Source: Bryobacterales bacterium
GTDB lineage: Bacteria > Acidobacteriota > Terriglobia > Bryobacterales > Bryobacteraceae
NCBI GenBank assembly: GCA_016789785.1
Contig: JAEUQE010000090.1
Location: 1-30,784 of the forward strand
Direction of reading: 5' to 3'
Length of the DNA stretch: 30,784 nucleotides
Part shown: positions 15,712-23,385 of the stretch, piece by piece
Layout of the letters: each line of letters begins with the position of its first letter
Numbering within the stretch: position 1 is the stretch's first letter
Made by a program: the position numbers and the translations under genes
The notes under the pieces: generated by a model
What the model was told of the DNA's origin: nothing
Databases searched by the model: none
The model's input: only the letters and a program-made list of their open reading frames with translations

Positions 15712-16505
15712 AACACGATTCCCATCCAACAGACGCGGACCTGCTGCTCGCGCTCGATGGCGAGTTGGACAAGTCGCACGGCGCGGCCATCGAGCGGCAT
15801 TTGCAGGGCTGCTGGCGATGCCGGACACGTCGCGAGGAACTGCAGCGCGCCATCGCGGAGTTCATGCCGCTTCATCAGCTTCACTCTCCTGAGATACCGC
15901 CAGGCGACGGGCCTGCGGCGAAGTTGCGTGCCAGCATGGCGAGTATCGGCACTCACGGACCGCGGCACAGTTCGCGGCGTTATGCGGTGCCTGCAATGGT
16001 GGGCGGTGTCGCGATCGCCGCGGCAGTGTTCATGTTGACGTGGTTCACGGGGCAGCGAGTGTCAGCGGGTCCGCTACCCGATTCACGATTGACACCAGGA
16101 GCCACGAGGCTCATCTCGCGAGAGCAAATCTGCGCGGTTCCCATGGATGCGGACGACCGCGGCGTGCCGGCGCATCTTGCCCAACAGGTGTTCGCGCAAT
16201 ATCGCATCGCGAGTCCGAAGCCTCGGATGTACGAGGTGGACTACCTCATCAGCCCGACGCTGGGCGGCGCGGAGGATGTTCGCAACTTGTGGCCGCAGCC
16301 CTATGCGGATGGCGTGTGGAACTCACGTGTGAAGGATGCGCTGGAGGATCACTTGCGGCGCATGGTGTGCGATGGCCGCATCGAACTCGCCACGGCGCAG
16401 CAGGAGATCGCGAAGGATTGGATCGCGGCATATCGCAAGTACTTTGGCGCCGAACGCCCGATCGCCGCGCACGCTCTGTTCGTGAAGGACCGGCCTTGGG
16501 AGTGA
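15708..16505 (+). CDS. Transmembrane zinc anti-sigma factor with degenerate HNH-like periplasmic domain
   Basis: A 265-residue protein coupled to the upstream sigma gene by ATGA. The N-terminal part is an anti-sigma zinc-finger domain with H31-X3-C35-X2-C38. One membrane helix (about 92-114) follows. The C-terminal part (about 128-247) reads like the small secreted HNH-type nuclease family: PGATRLISREQIC, a VFAQYRI segment, YEVDYLISPTLGGAEDVRNLWPQPY, WNSRVKDALEDHLRRMVCDG and AQQEIAKDWIAAYRKYF. In active relatives the core is EVDHLI; here the catalytic His is Tyr (D178-Y179). The domain would face the periplasm, so I infer a sensor rather than a nuclease. The zinc-finger part is secure; the HNH reading rests on remembered family patterns. 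Confidence 0.85.
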   Translation: MKHDSHPTDADLLLALDGELDKSHGAAIERHLQGCWRCRTRREELQRAIAEFMPLHQLHSPEIPPGDGPAAKLRASMASIGTHGPRHSSRRYAVPAMVGGVAIAAAVFMLTWFTGQRVSAGPLPDSRLTPGATRLISREQICAVPMDADDRGVPAHLAQQVFAQYRIASPKPRMYEVDYLISPTLGGAEDVRNLWPQPYADGVWNSRVKDALEDHLRRMVCDGRIELATAQQEIAKDWIAAYRKYFGAERPIAAHALFVKDRPWE

Positions 16506-16570
16506 AGTTTTTTGCGAAGCGCCGGAATCCTTTTCCGGGAGTTGGTCTCTATGGGGGCAAGGAGACCGAA

Positions 16571-16789
16571 ATGAACCGTCTTTTTCCAACCAATGAACAC
16601 ACCGTGGAGCGCGTTGCCCGAGTGGCGATCGGGCTCGGCGCAATCGCGCTGGCGATCACCGGACCACAAACGCCGTGGGGCTGGCTGGGCATCATTCCTC
16701 TGGCCACCGGGTTATTGGGATCTTGTCCGTTGTACACTCTCCTCGGGATCTCCACGTGTCCGCTGAAATCGAAGAGCAGCCAGGTCTGA
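16571..16789 (+). CDS. DUF2892 family small inner-membrane protein
   Basis: A 72-residue protein with AAGGAG 6 nt before the ATG. Typical DUF2892 layout: N-terminal N-x-x-ERVARVAIG, two short hydrophobic hairpin helices (about 15-30 and 35-52), and the conserved GSCPLYTLLGISTCP segment with two Cys. Similar domains occur in YgaP and as stand-alone proteins, sometimes linked to sulfur or thiol handling. It sits between two ECF sigma modules. Its 3' end overlaps the next sigma gene by 34 bp, so it is cotranscribed and probably coupled to it. Its role here is unknown. Confidence 0.85.
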   Translation: MNRLFPTNEHTVERVARVAIGLGAIALAITGPQTPWGWLGIIPLATGLLGSCPLYTLLGISTCPLKSKSSQV

Positions 16790-17346
16790 CCGACGCCGAG
16801 TTGCTGGCGAGCGCCGCGGAGGGTTCGCGACAACCGTTCCACCAGCTCGTGGCGCGGCATCAGGCAGCCTTATGGCGGCATGCGAGGGCACTGACCAACA
16901 GCCGTGAAGACGCGGAGGAGGTCTTGCAGGAGACGTTGCTCTCGGCATGGAAATCCGCGGGCACGTATCGCGGAGAAGCCAACGTGAAGACGTGGCTCTT
17001 CACCATTGCGCGGCATGCCGCGTTCCGTCTTGGCCGCAAAGCATCGGCGGAACCAGAACTGGTCGACATTGATACGCTCGGCGACATGGCGGGTTGGGGC
17101 GTGGATCATGCGGCTTCGCGCGATCCCGAATCGCTCGCCATTCTCGCGCAGGACCGCAAGCGCATGAGCGCCGCACTGAACGCGCTTGGACCGGAAGATC
17201 GCGAGATTCTCATCCTGCGTGAACTGGAGGGACTGAGCGGCGAGGACACGGCTCGGATCCTCGGCATATCTCTGGTGGCCATGAAGAGCCGGTTGCATCG
17301 GGCGCGTTTGCGATTGGCGATCGCTCTTCGAGGAGGTGCGTCATGA
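16756..17346 (+). CDS. ECF-type RNA polymerase sigma factor (second module)
   Basis: A 196-residue ECF sigma factor starting with GTG at 16756 inside the end of the DUF2892 gene. Earlier in-frame starts would run through that gene out of frame. Region 2: FHQLVARHQAALWRHARAL, EDAEEVLQETLLSAWKS, NVKTWLFTIARHAAFR. Region 4: LNALGPEDREILILRELEGLSGEDTARILGISLVAMKSRLHRARLRL. It is clearly distinct from the sigma factor 1.6 kb upstream. The stop overlaps the ATG of a small anti-sigma gene (ATGA). Confidence 0.92.
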   Translation: MSAEIEEQPGLTDAELLASAAEGSRQPFHQLVARHQAALWRHARALTNSREDAEEVLQETLLSAWKSAGTYRGEANVKTWLFTIARHAAFRLGRKASAEPELVDIDTLGDMAGWGVDHAASRDPESLAILAQDRKRMSAALNALGPEDREILILRELEGLSGEDTARILGISLVAMKSRLHRARLRLAIALRGGAS

Positions 17347-17603
17347 AAGAGAAAGAACGCATAGTGGCGGGACTTCGCTGCACGGAGGTTCTCGCGAAGC
17401 TCAGCAACTATCTGGATGGCGATCTCAACGCGGGAGAGCGTGCGGCGATTGAAGAGCACGTGCGCGGTTGCGACTGGTGCGCGAAGTTCGGCGAGGAGTT
17501 CGTGTCGGTAGTGCAAGGTCTGAAGAAGTCATTGCAGCAGCCGGAGCCCGTGGACGAGGGTGTCGAAGCAGTGATTCTCCGTCGCCTGCGCGCCCTTCCT
17601 TAG
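17343..17603 (+). CDS. Soluble zinc-finger anti-sigma factor
   Basis: An 86-residue protein with a zinc-finger anti-sigma domain. Cys13 begins the domain (LRCTEVLAKLSNYLDGDL) and EEHVRGCDWC supplies the H-X3-C-X2-C motif. There is no membrane helix and no C-terminal sensor domain, so it is likely cytoplasmic. It may respond to thiol oxidation or zinc loss, as soluble ZAS proteins such as RsrA do; that is an inference. It is coupled to the second sigma gene by ATGA, and GAGGAGG precedes its start. It contrasts with the membrane-bound anti-sigma factor of the first module. Confidence 0.88.
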   Translation: MKEKERIVAGLRCTEVLAKLSNYLDGDLNAGERAAIEEHVRGCDWCAKFGEEFVSVVQGLKKSLQQPEPVDEGVEAVILRRLRALP

Positions 17604-17627
17604 CGCGATTCTGATAATACTCTTGGT

Positions 17628-19850
17628 GTGCGTATTCCCATCCTTGTTCTCCTCTTCGTTTCTCTCGCTTACGGTAAAGACATCGCTTCCTGGCAGCCAG
17701 GCAAATCGAATGGCGCCGATCTTGAAAAAGCCGCGGACTCTCCGTGGCGAATCGAGACCGCGTCAGGCATGACCGTCGCACGGCTTGCGCCGTCCAGTGA
17801 TTACTACAGCCGTTCCGCTTACGTCGTGCGAATCGACGTGGCGCCCGCACCGGGCCGATATCTCGTCATTGAATTCCTCGATCGAGGCTACGGTCTCATC
17901 ACCATGTCGCCCGGTGTTCCCGAAACGCACCAGTGGGGACCCGCGCGAGTGAACTCGGGACGCCTTCGAACAGCCGTGTTTCACTACGTTTCGGCGCACG
18001 CCGCGAAGATCCGGATCCAGGGCCTGGACTACTTGAAGTCCATCACGCTGACGGAAGATGCCCCCGCCCGCGAGCATGCACCACTGGTCGAGCCTGGTGC
18101 GAAATTCGCGACTCCGAGTGAACGCGTGAGTTCCGTTCCAGGCGACGCGACAAGTCCGGATCGCGTGGAGGAAGCGCTGGCGGGCATTCGCAATCAAGCA
18201 CCGCTGCTGCGCGCACTGGGCTTCAATGGCGTTGAAACCTATGTGCGATGGGGCTACGTGGAACGCAAGCGCGGCGACTATGACTGGAGCTTCTACGATG
18301 CGATCCTCAACGAGATTGAGAAGCATGGTCTTGAGTGGTTTCCGATGCTGCTGGCGGGATCAGGATACGCGCTGCCCGCGTGGCTCCACGGATCGAAAGA
18401 CAGCTACGGCTTTCAGTGCCTGGAGCATGGGATTGTGCATGACACGCAATCGATCTTTCATCCCTTTCAGACGGAATATGCGAGCCGGTTCATCGCGGAG
18501 TTCGGCAAGCGCTATGGGAGCCGCAAGTCGCTGCTGGGTATCCGGCTTGGACCGAGCGGCGACTACGGTGAAGCTCAGTATCCGGCGCGCGGCCCGGGCT
18601 ATGGCTTCCGCCAGAGCCACACGCACATTGGATATTGGGCCGGGGATGATCTTGCCAAGGCTTCGTTTCGCGACGCGATGAAGAAGCAGTATGGTGGCGT
18701 CCAGCAGTTGAACGCCGCGTGGGAGACAAAGCATGGCTCGTTCGACGAAGTGCAGACCTTTCTTCCGGACACCGCTGCTTCGCGGCGAAAGCGCATTGAC
18801 TTCGCGAACTGGTACATGGGCGCGATGAGCGAGTGGTGTGAGAAGTGGGCCATTTGGGCTCGCGCCGCATTGCCGCACACGCGCATCCATCAGTCCTCCG
18901 GCGGTTGGGGCCCAGTGCCGATCGGAACCGATTACAGCTATCAGGCACGCAGCATGGCGCAGGTGAAAGGCGGCATACGGCTCACGAATGAGGGTGATGA
19001 CTACGCCGACAATTTCACCATTACGCGAATGGCATCGTCAGCGGCACGGTTCTACGGCGCGGAGCTAGGCTACGAGCCCGGCGGCTATGGAAGTAAGCGC
19101 GGCGTGATGGCCCGGCTCTACAACGCAGTGACCAATGGTGCGGTGCATCTGTTCTACTACATTGGCAATCTCGCGGGAAATGATCAGGCGATCGACGCGT
19201 GGCTGCGCAACGCGCGCATGCTCGATCAACGCGCGAAGCCTGTGATTGATGTCGCGGCCTTCTATCCGGATACGTACCTCAAGCTGGATGATGAGGTGCT
19301 GCGGTACCGCTGGGCGTCGACATTCTTCACGGTGGGCCGGACATTGCGCGAACAGCTCGACTTCGATTACGCCAGCGAGCAGATGATTGCCGACGGTGCG
19401 CTCGACCGGTTCAAGGTGCTTCTCATGTTGTGGGGAGTAGTGACCGAGAAGGCTGTGTTGGAACGCATGGATGCGTGGGTACGGCGTGGTGGCGTACTGG
19501 TCTACTGTCCGCGCTCAAGAGGCAATCCGATCACGGTGGAGGGCGATGCGTCGATCTCGAACCGCTGGCTTGCGGGGGATACGGGCAAGGGGCGCGTCGT
19601 CGTGTACGGAGGCGAGGTAATCCCCGCGCGCGACTTCAGCCAATTCGTGCGTGATCTTCTACTGAAGATGCCCTCCATACACCCGCGGATTCACGCAGCG
19701 TTGAAGATCGAGAAGCCGGACACGGTGTATTGGAGTGTGCTGGACAACGGCAAGCTGGCGCTGCTGAACTTCAGTGGGCGCACTGCAACGGTAAAGCTCG
19801 CGGATGGCAAACCGGTGACGATCGGCCCGTACGAGCCCTGGGTGAACTGA
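17628..19850 (+). CDS. Secreted glycoside hydrolase, GH42/GH14-like (beta-galactosidase superfamily)
   Basis: A 740-residue protein starting with GTG at 17628 and a short signal peptide (1-16, VLLFVSLAYG). Domains in order: an N-terminal beta-sandwich (about 20-145); a TIM barrel (about 180-520) with LRALGFNGVETYVRWGYVE and WFPMLLAGSGYALPAWL; a Rossmann-like GATase/trimerisation domain of GH42 type (about 535-665, MDAWVRRGGVLVYCPR); and a small C-terminal beta domain. LGPSGDYGEAQYP (308-319) resembles the acid/base loop of GH14 (GPAGELRYP), making E315 a candidate acid. E479 or E483 is a candidate nucleophile. Substrate unknown. GATAAT at 17613-17618 lies 9 nt before the GTG, with no ribosome site. 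Confidence 0.8.
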   Translation: MRIPILVLLFVSLAYGKDIASWQPGKSNGADLEKAADSPWRIETASGMTVARLAPSSDYYSRSAYVVRIDVAPAPGRYLVIEFLDRGYGLITMSPGVPETHQWGPARVNSGRLRTAVFHYVSAHAAKIRIQGLDYLKSITLTEDAPAREHAPLVEPGAKFATPSERVSSVPGDATSPDRVEEALAGIRNQAPLLRALGFNGVETYVRWGYVERKRGDYDWSFYDAILNEIEKHGLEWFPMLLAGSGYALPAWLHGSKDSYGFQCLEHGIVHDTQSIFHPFQTEYASRFIAEFGKRYGSRKSLLGIRLGPSGDYGEAQYPARGPGYGFRQSHTHIGYWAGDDLAKASFRDAMKKQYGGVQQLNAAWETKHGSFDEVQTFLPDTAASRRKRIDFANWYMGAMSEWCEKWAIWARAALPHTRIHQSSGGWGPVPIGTDYSYQARSMAQVKGGIRLTNEGDDYADNFTITRMASSAARFYGAELGYEPGGYGSKRGVMARLYNAVTNGAVHLFYYIGNLAGNDQAIDAWLRNARMLDQRAKPVIDVAAFYPDTYLKLDDEVLRYRWASTFFTVGRTLREQLDFDYASEQMIADGALDRFKVLLMLWGVVTEKAVLERMDAWVRRGGVLVYCPRSRGNPITVEGDASISNRWLAGDTGKGRVVVYGGEVIPARDFSQFVRDLLLKMPSIHPRIHAALKIEKPDTVYWSVLDNGKLALLNFSGRTATVKLADGKPVTIGPYEPWVN

Positions 19851-19859
19851 AGAGATGCC

Positions 19860-19887
19860 GGGGAGTTGACGGGCGAGGTCAATCCCC
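19860..19887. terminator. Bidirectional terminator-like hairpin
   Basis: GGGGA(g)TTGAC pairs with GTCAATCCCC: ten base pairs with one bulged G and a 7-nt loop. It lies between the convergent stops of the glycosidase (19850) and mscL (19909), where a two-way terminator is expected. A T-run is lacking on both strands, so its strength is uncertain. Confidence 0.5.
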
Positions 19888-19908
19888 CCTTGTGGCACAG
19901 ATCGGCGG

Positions 19909-20346
19909 CTATGCGCCGGTGCCAATCGAACGTGTCTTCAGAAGATCACGAATTTCGCCAAGAAGCTTTTCTTCCGCGGACGGAGCGGGAGGTGGCGGCG
20001 GTGGCGGGGCGGGTTCGGCCTTCTTCGCCGCATTCATGCCCTTCACCACCGTGAACATGCAGAGGGCAACGATGGTGAAGTTGATCACCGTGTTCAGCCA
20101 GGCGCCCCACGCGATGACTGGTGCGTTTTCCTTGCGGGCTTCGGCCAGGGTATTGAACGTCTTCGAGCCAAGACTGATGAACATGTCCTTGAAGTCGAGA
20201 CCGCCCATGAGCAGACCAACGGGCGGCATCATCACGTCGTTGACGAGTGAGGTAATGATGGAACCGAATGCGCCGCCGATGATAACGCCGACTGCCATGT
20301 CGACGACGTTCCCCTTCATTGCAAACTCTTTGAATTCTTTGAGCAT
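19909..20346 (-). CDS. mscL: Large-conductance mechanosensitive channel MscL
   Basis: A 145-residue MscL. Helix 1 has the conserved [24 protein letters not shown] (about 5-28) followed by [12 protein letters not shown]. Helix 2 is about 78-102 ([21 protein letters not shown]). The C-terminal cytoplasmic bundle ([13 protein letters not shown]) is normal. The linker between them (about 111-123) is a run of prolines, longer than the short Ala/Pro linker of E. coli MscL. The channel opens under membrane tension and releases solutes during hypo-osmotic shock. AAGGAAA lies about 8 nt before the ATG. Confidence 0.95.
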   Translation of the reverse strand: MLKEFKEFAMKGNVVDMAVGVIIGGAFGSIITSLVNDVMMPPVGLLMGGLDFKDMFISLGSKTFNTLAEARKENAPVIAWGAWLNTVINFTIVALCMFTVVKGMNAAKKAEPAPPPPPPPAPSAEEKLLGEIRDLLKTRSIGTGA

Positions 20347-20458
20347 GGTTGGGTTTCCTTGTTTTCAGACGGTGGAACCGAGAGTGTTCCGCACTGGCAG
20401 CTATCGATGCTACCACAGGACCGGCAGAATCGTGTCACTTTTCTCGCTTATCGCTAGG

Positions 20459-20485
20459 AGCCCATGGCACCAGAACTCATGGGCT
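20459..20485. repeat. Inverted repeat upstream of the UroD-like gene
   Basis: AGCCCATG/CATGGGCT, a perfect 8-bp inverted repeat with an 11-nt loop, in the 198-bp spacer between the divergent mscL and UroD-like genes. It lies about 60 bp before the TTG start and could be an operator or a leader hairpin. Nothing else is recognised in this spacer. Confidence 0.4.
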
Positions 20486-20544
20486 GCCCACTACTGCGCA
20501 GAGCCGTTCCGCACGTGCTACGCTTCCGGTGAAGGAGGCTTCCC

Positions 20545-21504
20545 TTGCTCTCAAGACGGCAGTTCCTCGGCGCCAATACGGCAACTCTCGCGGCATCTAC
20601 GCTACGCGCGGCGGGAATTACTTCGAAGCAGCGGATTGATAGTGTTCTGGCAGGCAAGCAGACGGACCGTCTGGCCTATACGCTCTGGTACCACTTTCTG
20701 GACGAGAAGCAGCCGGCAAGCGTTCATGCAACTAACACTCTGGGCTTTCATCGCAGGTTCCGGACGGATCTCGTGAAGGTGATGAGTGATTACCCGTACC
20801 CGAAGGCGTCAAAAGGGAAATGGTATGAACTCAAGGAGGAGCGAAATCCGTTTCCCACACAGATCGAGTCGCTCAAACTGATTCGCGACGGCTTGCGGGG
20901 CGAGGCGTACTTCATCGAAACGATCTTCAATCCGTTCAACGTGGCCGAGAAGCTGTCATCGAAGGAAGAGGTGCAGCGCCTCAAGCGCGACAATCCCGGC
21001 ACACTCCTAAGCGCTTTGGAGGTGATCGCGAAATCGGAAGCGAATCACGCGAAGCTGGCGATTGAGGCGGGAGCGGCGGGCGTCTTCCTGGCGATCGCCA
21101 ACGCGCAGGACGGCGTGCTGACCCCGGAGGAATACGCAAAGTTCAGCGAGCCCTTCGACCGGATGGTGCTCAACGCCGTGTCCGGCGCCCCCTTGAATAC
21201 CTTGCACATCCACGGAGATCGGGTTCATCTGAACCGGTTTCTCACCGGATGGCCGGCAACAGTGTTGAATTATTCCGCAAAGTCCACCGGGATATCGCTA
21301 GCGATGGCACGCAAGACGTTCAGCGGGGTCCTGATGGGGGGAATTGACGAGCAGAGTTTCCGTACACTCGAGCATGTATCCATGAAGCGCCAGGTCGCTT
21401 TTGTTGAGGCCGGCCCCAAGTACATCGTCGCGCCCGGGTGTTCCGTTCCGAACGACACCAAAGACGACGAGATTCTGCGGTTCACGCGCATGATGGGCGC
21501 GTGA
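20545..21504 (+). CDS. Uroporphyrinogen decarboxylase/MtaA-like protein with Tat-type leader
   Basis: A 319-residue protein starting with TTG at 20545; GGAGG 6 nt upstream fixes this start. It opens with a twin-arginine leader (LSRRQFLGANTATLAAS). The rest is a UroD/methylcobamide-methyltransferase-type TIM barrel: ITSKQRIDSVLAGKQTDRL, EANHAKLAIEAGAAGVFLA, EYAKFSEPFDRMVLNAV, LHIHGD, VLNYSAKSTGISLAMAR and VAPGCSVPNDTKDDEIL. The His of LHIHGD and the Cys of APGC sit where zinc ligands lie in MtaA-like proteins. True haem UroD is cytoplasmic and lacks such a leader, so this is not hemE. Substrate unknown. A flavoprotein oxidoreductase follows on the same strand, 200 bp downstream. Confidence 0.8.
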   Translation: MLSRRQFLGANTATLAASTLRAAGITSKQRIDSVLAGKQTDRLAYTLWYHFLDEKQPASVHATNTLGFHRRFRTDLVKVMSDYPYPKASKGKWYELKEERNPFPTQIESLKLIRDGLRGEAYFIETIFNPFNVAEKLSSKEEVQRLKRDNPGTLLSALEVIAKSEANHAKLAIEAGAAGVFLAIANAQDGVLTPEEYAKFSEPFDRMVLNAVSGAPLNTLHIHGDRVHLNRFLTGWPATVLNYSAKSTGISLAMARKTFSGVLMGGIDEQSFRTLEHVSMKRQVAFVEAGPKYIVAPGCSVPNDTKDDEILRFTRMMGA

Positions 21505-21668
21505 AAATTGCGTGGAACCTGACCGATTTTGCAAAGGGAACGGCCGCTGCTGCTCGTCTAAATATCTGCGAGGCGCGAACTCCTGATTCGCATGGGTCCG
21601 GTTGTGATCTTGATACGCCAAGGCAAGTTCTCCGGACTTCGTGCTTCGCGTCTCGTTTTTCCCTTTGA
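21501..21668 (+). CDS. Possible small ORF overlapping the UroD-like stop (GTGA)
   Basis: A 55-codon frame beginning with GTG that overlaps the preceding TGA. The first 27 residues (VKIAWNLTDFAKGTAAAARL and on) look protein-like, while the rest looks like spacer sequence. It could be a tiny coupled gene or the remnant of a longer one. No family is recognised and no ribosome site is obvious. Confidence 0.2.
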   Translation: MKIAWNLTDFAKGTAAAARLNICEARTPDSHGSGCDLDTPRQVLRTSCFASRFSL

Positions 21669-21695
21669 CGGCGCGTGGAGACGGTCTGCTACCCT
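21665..21695 (+). promoter_or_regulatory. Candidate promoter of the flavoprotein gene
   Basis: TTGACG (21665-21670) and an extended -10, TGC-TACCCT (TACCCT at 21690-21695), with a 19-nt spacer. The -10 ends 9 nt before the ATG at 21705, so the transcript would have almost no leader. Confidence 0.4.
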
Positions 21696-21704
21696 GCGAG
21701 TTGC

Positions 21705-23381
21705 ATGATGCTCTCGCGCCGTTCTTTTCTCCCGATTCTCGTTGCCCCCGCCCTTTCCGCCCGCGAATGGAAGGTGGACATTGCCATTGCGGGGGGTGGT
21801 ACCGGAGGGTGCGCCGCCGCACTCGGAGCGCTTCGCAATGGAATGCGCGTGGTGATGACGGAAGAGACAGCGTGGATCGGCGGCCAGATCACCGCCCAGG
21901 CGGTCTCCGCCCTTGACGAGCATCCCTGGATCGAGTCGTTCGGCGGCACACGGGCCTATCGCGACTTTCGCAATCTCATCCGCGACTACTATCGCCGGCA
22001 TTTCCCTTTGACCACCGAGGCACGAACGCGCGATCCATTCAATCCGGGTGGCGGCTTCGTATCGAACTTCGCATGCGAACCGCGCGTTGCGCTGGAAGCT
22101 CTCGATGCAATGCTCGCGCGCTACATCAGCAACGGCCAGTTGATTCTGTTGCTTCACACGCAAGTCGAGTCCGCCGATGTGAGCGGAGACCGCGTACGCT
22201 CGATCACGGTGAAGAACAAACTGACCGGGAACCGTCAGACGGTGGAGGCCCGCTACTTCCTGGATGCGACCGAACTGGGCGATCTGCTGCCGTTGACGAA
22301 GACGGAGTATGTCACGGGATTCGAATCGCAGAAATCGACGGGGGAGCCCTCGGCGCCATCGGAAGCGCAGGCGGCCAATGAGCAGGCATTCACCATCTGC
22401 TTCGCCATTGACTATCTGGACGGCGAGGACCACACCATTGAGAAGCCCGAAGAGTACACATTCTGGCGGGACTATGTGCCCGCGCTACGCCCACCGTGGC
22501 CGGGAAAACTGTTGAGTTGGAACATGAGCAATCCGCGGACGCTGCAGCCTCGCGAAATGCTGTTTGATCCGCGGGAAGTGGAGCGCTCCGGGGATGGTCC
22601 GCTGAATCTTTGGCTGTATCGCAGAATCGTCGCAAAGCAGAATTTCCCTTCAGGGGCATTTGCCAGCGACGTATCGCTCATCAACTGGCCGCAGAATGAC
22701 TACTGGCTTGGCCGGCTGGTGGATGTGAGTCCGGAAGAGTTCGCACGGCATGTGAAACGCGCGAAACAATTGAGCCTCTCTTTGTTGTATTGGATGCAGA
22801 CCGAAGCGCCGCGCCCCGGTGGCGGCCGTGGATGGAAGGGTCTGCGATTGCGCCACGATATCTGCGGCACCGAAGACGGGATGGCGATGTATCCTTACGT
22901 CCGCGAGGCTCGCCGCATTCAAGCCGAGTTCACGGTGACCGAGCAACACGTCAGCACGAATGTGCGCGCGAAGGTGCTGGGCAAGCCAGTGAGCGAAGTG
23001 GCCGCGGAGCCGTTCGCCGACTCGGTTGGTCTCGGCTCCTATCGTATCGATCTGCATCCGACGACGACTGGCGACAACTATCTCGACGTGAGTTCTCTTC
23101 CTTTCCAGATCCCGCTGGGCGCGTTGATTCCGAAGCGCATGGAGAATCTCTTGCCCGCCTGCAAGAATCTTGGCGTGACGCACATCACGAACGGCTGCTA
23201 CCGGCTGCATCCGGTGGAATGGAACATCGGCGAATCGGCCGGCGTGTTGGCCGCACATTGTGTGCGTAGCGGACATACGCCGAGGCAAGTGCGTGCACAG
23301 AAGAAGCTGCTCACCGAGTTCCAACGGCGGTTGCAGCAACAGGGCGTTGAGACGGCTTGGCCGAAGTTGACGCCGAGGTAG
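21705..23381 (+). CDS. Secreted FAD-dependent oxidoreductase
   Basis: A 558-residue flavoprotein. ATG at 21705 (MMLSRRSFLPILVAPALSA) is chosen because it begins an RR-type leader; 21708 is equally possible. The dinucleotide-binding fold starts VDIAIAGGGTGGCAAALGALRNGMRVVMTEE with the GxGxxG-type loop, followed by WIGGQITAQ. Later landmarks: GGGFVSNFACEPRVALEALDAM, YFLDATELGDLLPL and the C-terminal FAD segment LLPACKNLGVTHITNGCYRLHPVEWNIGESAGVLAAHC. This type is often annotated as FAD-dependent oxidoreductase or, loosely, xanthan-lyase-like, and is frequent in soil Acidobacteria and Planctomycetes. Substrate unknown, perhaps a carbohydrate. Confidence 0.85.
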   Translation: MMLSRRSFLPILVAPALSAREWKVDIAIAGGGTGGCAAALGALRNGMRVVMTEETAWIGGQITAQAVSALDEHPWIESFGGTRAYRDFRNLIRDYYRRHFPLTTEARTRDPFNPGGGFVSNFACEPRVALEALDAMLARYISNGQLILLLHTQVESADVSGDRVRSITVKNKLTGNRQTVEARYFLDATELGDLLPLTKTEYVTGFESQKSTGEPSAPSEAQAANEQAFTICFAIDYLDGEDHTIEKPEEYTFWRDYVPALRPPWPGKLLSWNMSNPRTLQPREMLFDPREVERSGDGPLNLWLYRRIVAKQNFPSGAFASDVSLINWPQNDYWLGRLVDVSPEEFARHVKRAKQLSLSLLYWMQTEAPRPGGGRGWKGLRLRHDICGTEDGMAMYPYVREARRIQAEFTVTEQHVSTNVRAKVLGKPVSEVAAEPFADSVGLGSYRIDLHPTTTGDNYLDVSSLPFQIPLGALIPKRMENLLPACKNLGVTHITNGCYRLHPVEWNIGESAGVLAAHCVRSGHTPRQVRAQKKLLTEFQRRLQQQGVETAWPKLTPR

Positions 23382-23385
23382 GCGG

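Noticed and set aside
16522..16538. CCGGAA/TTCCGG hairpin between anti-sigma-1 and DUF2892
   Set aside because: Only a 6-bp stem without a T-run, inside what looks like one operon. It is not convincing as a terminator.
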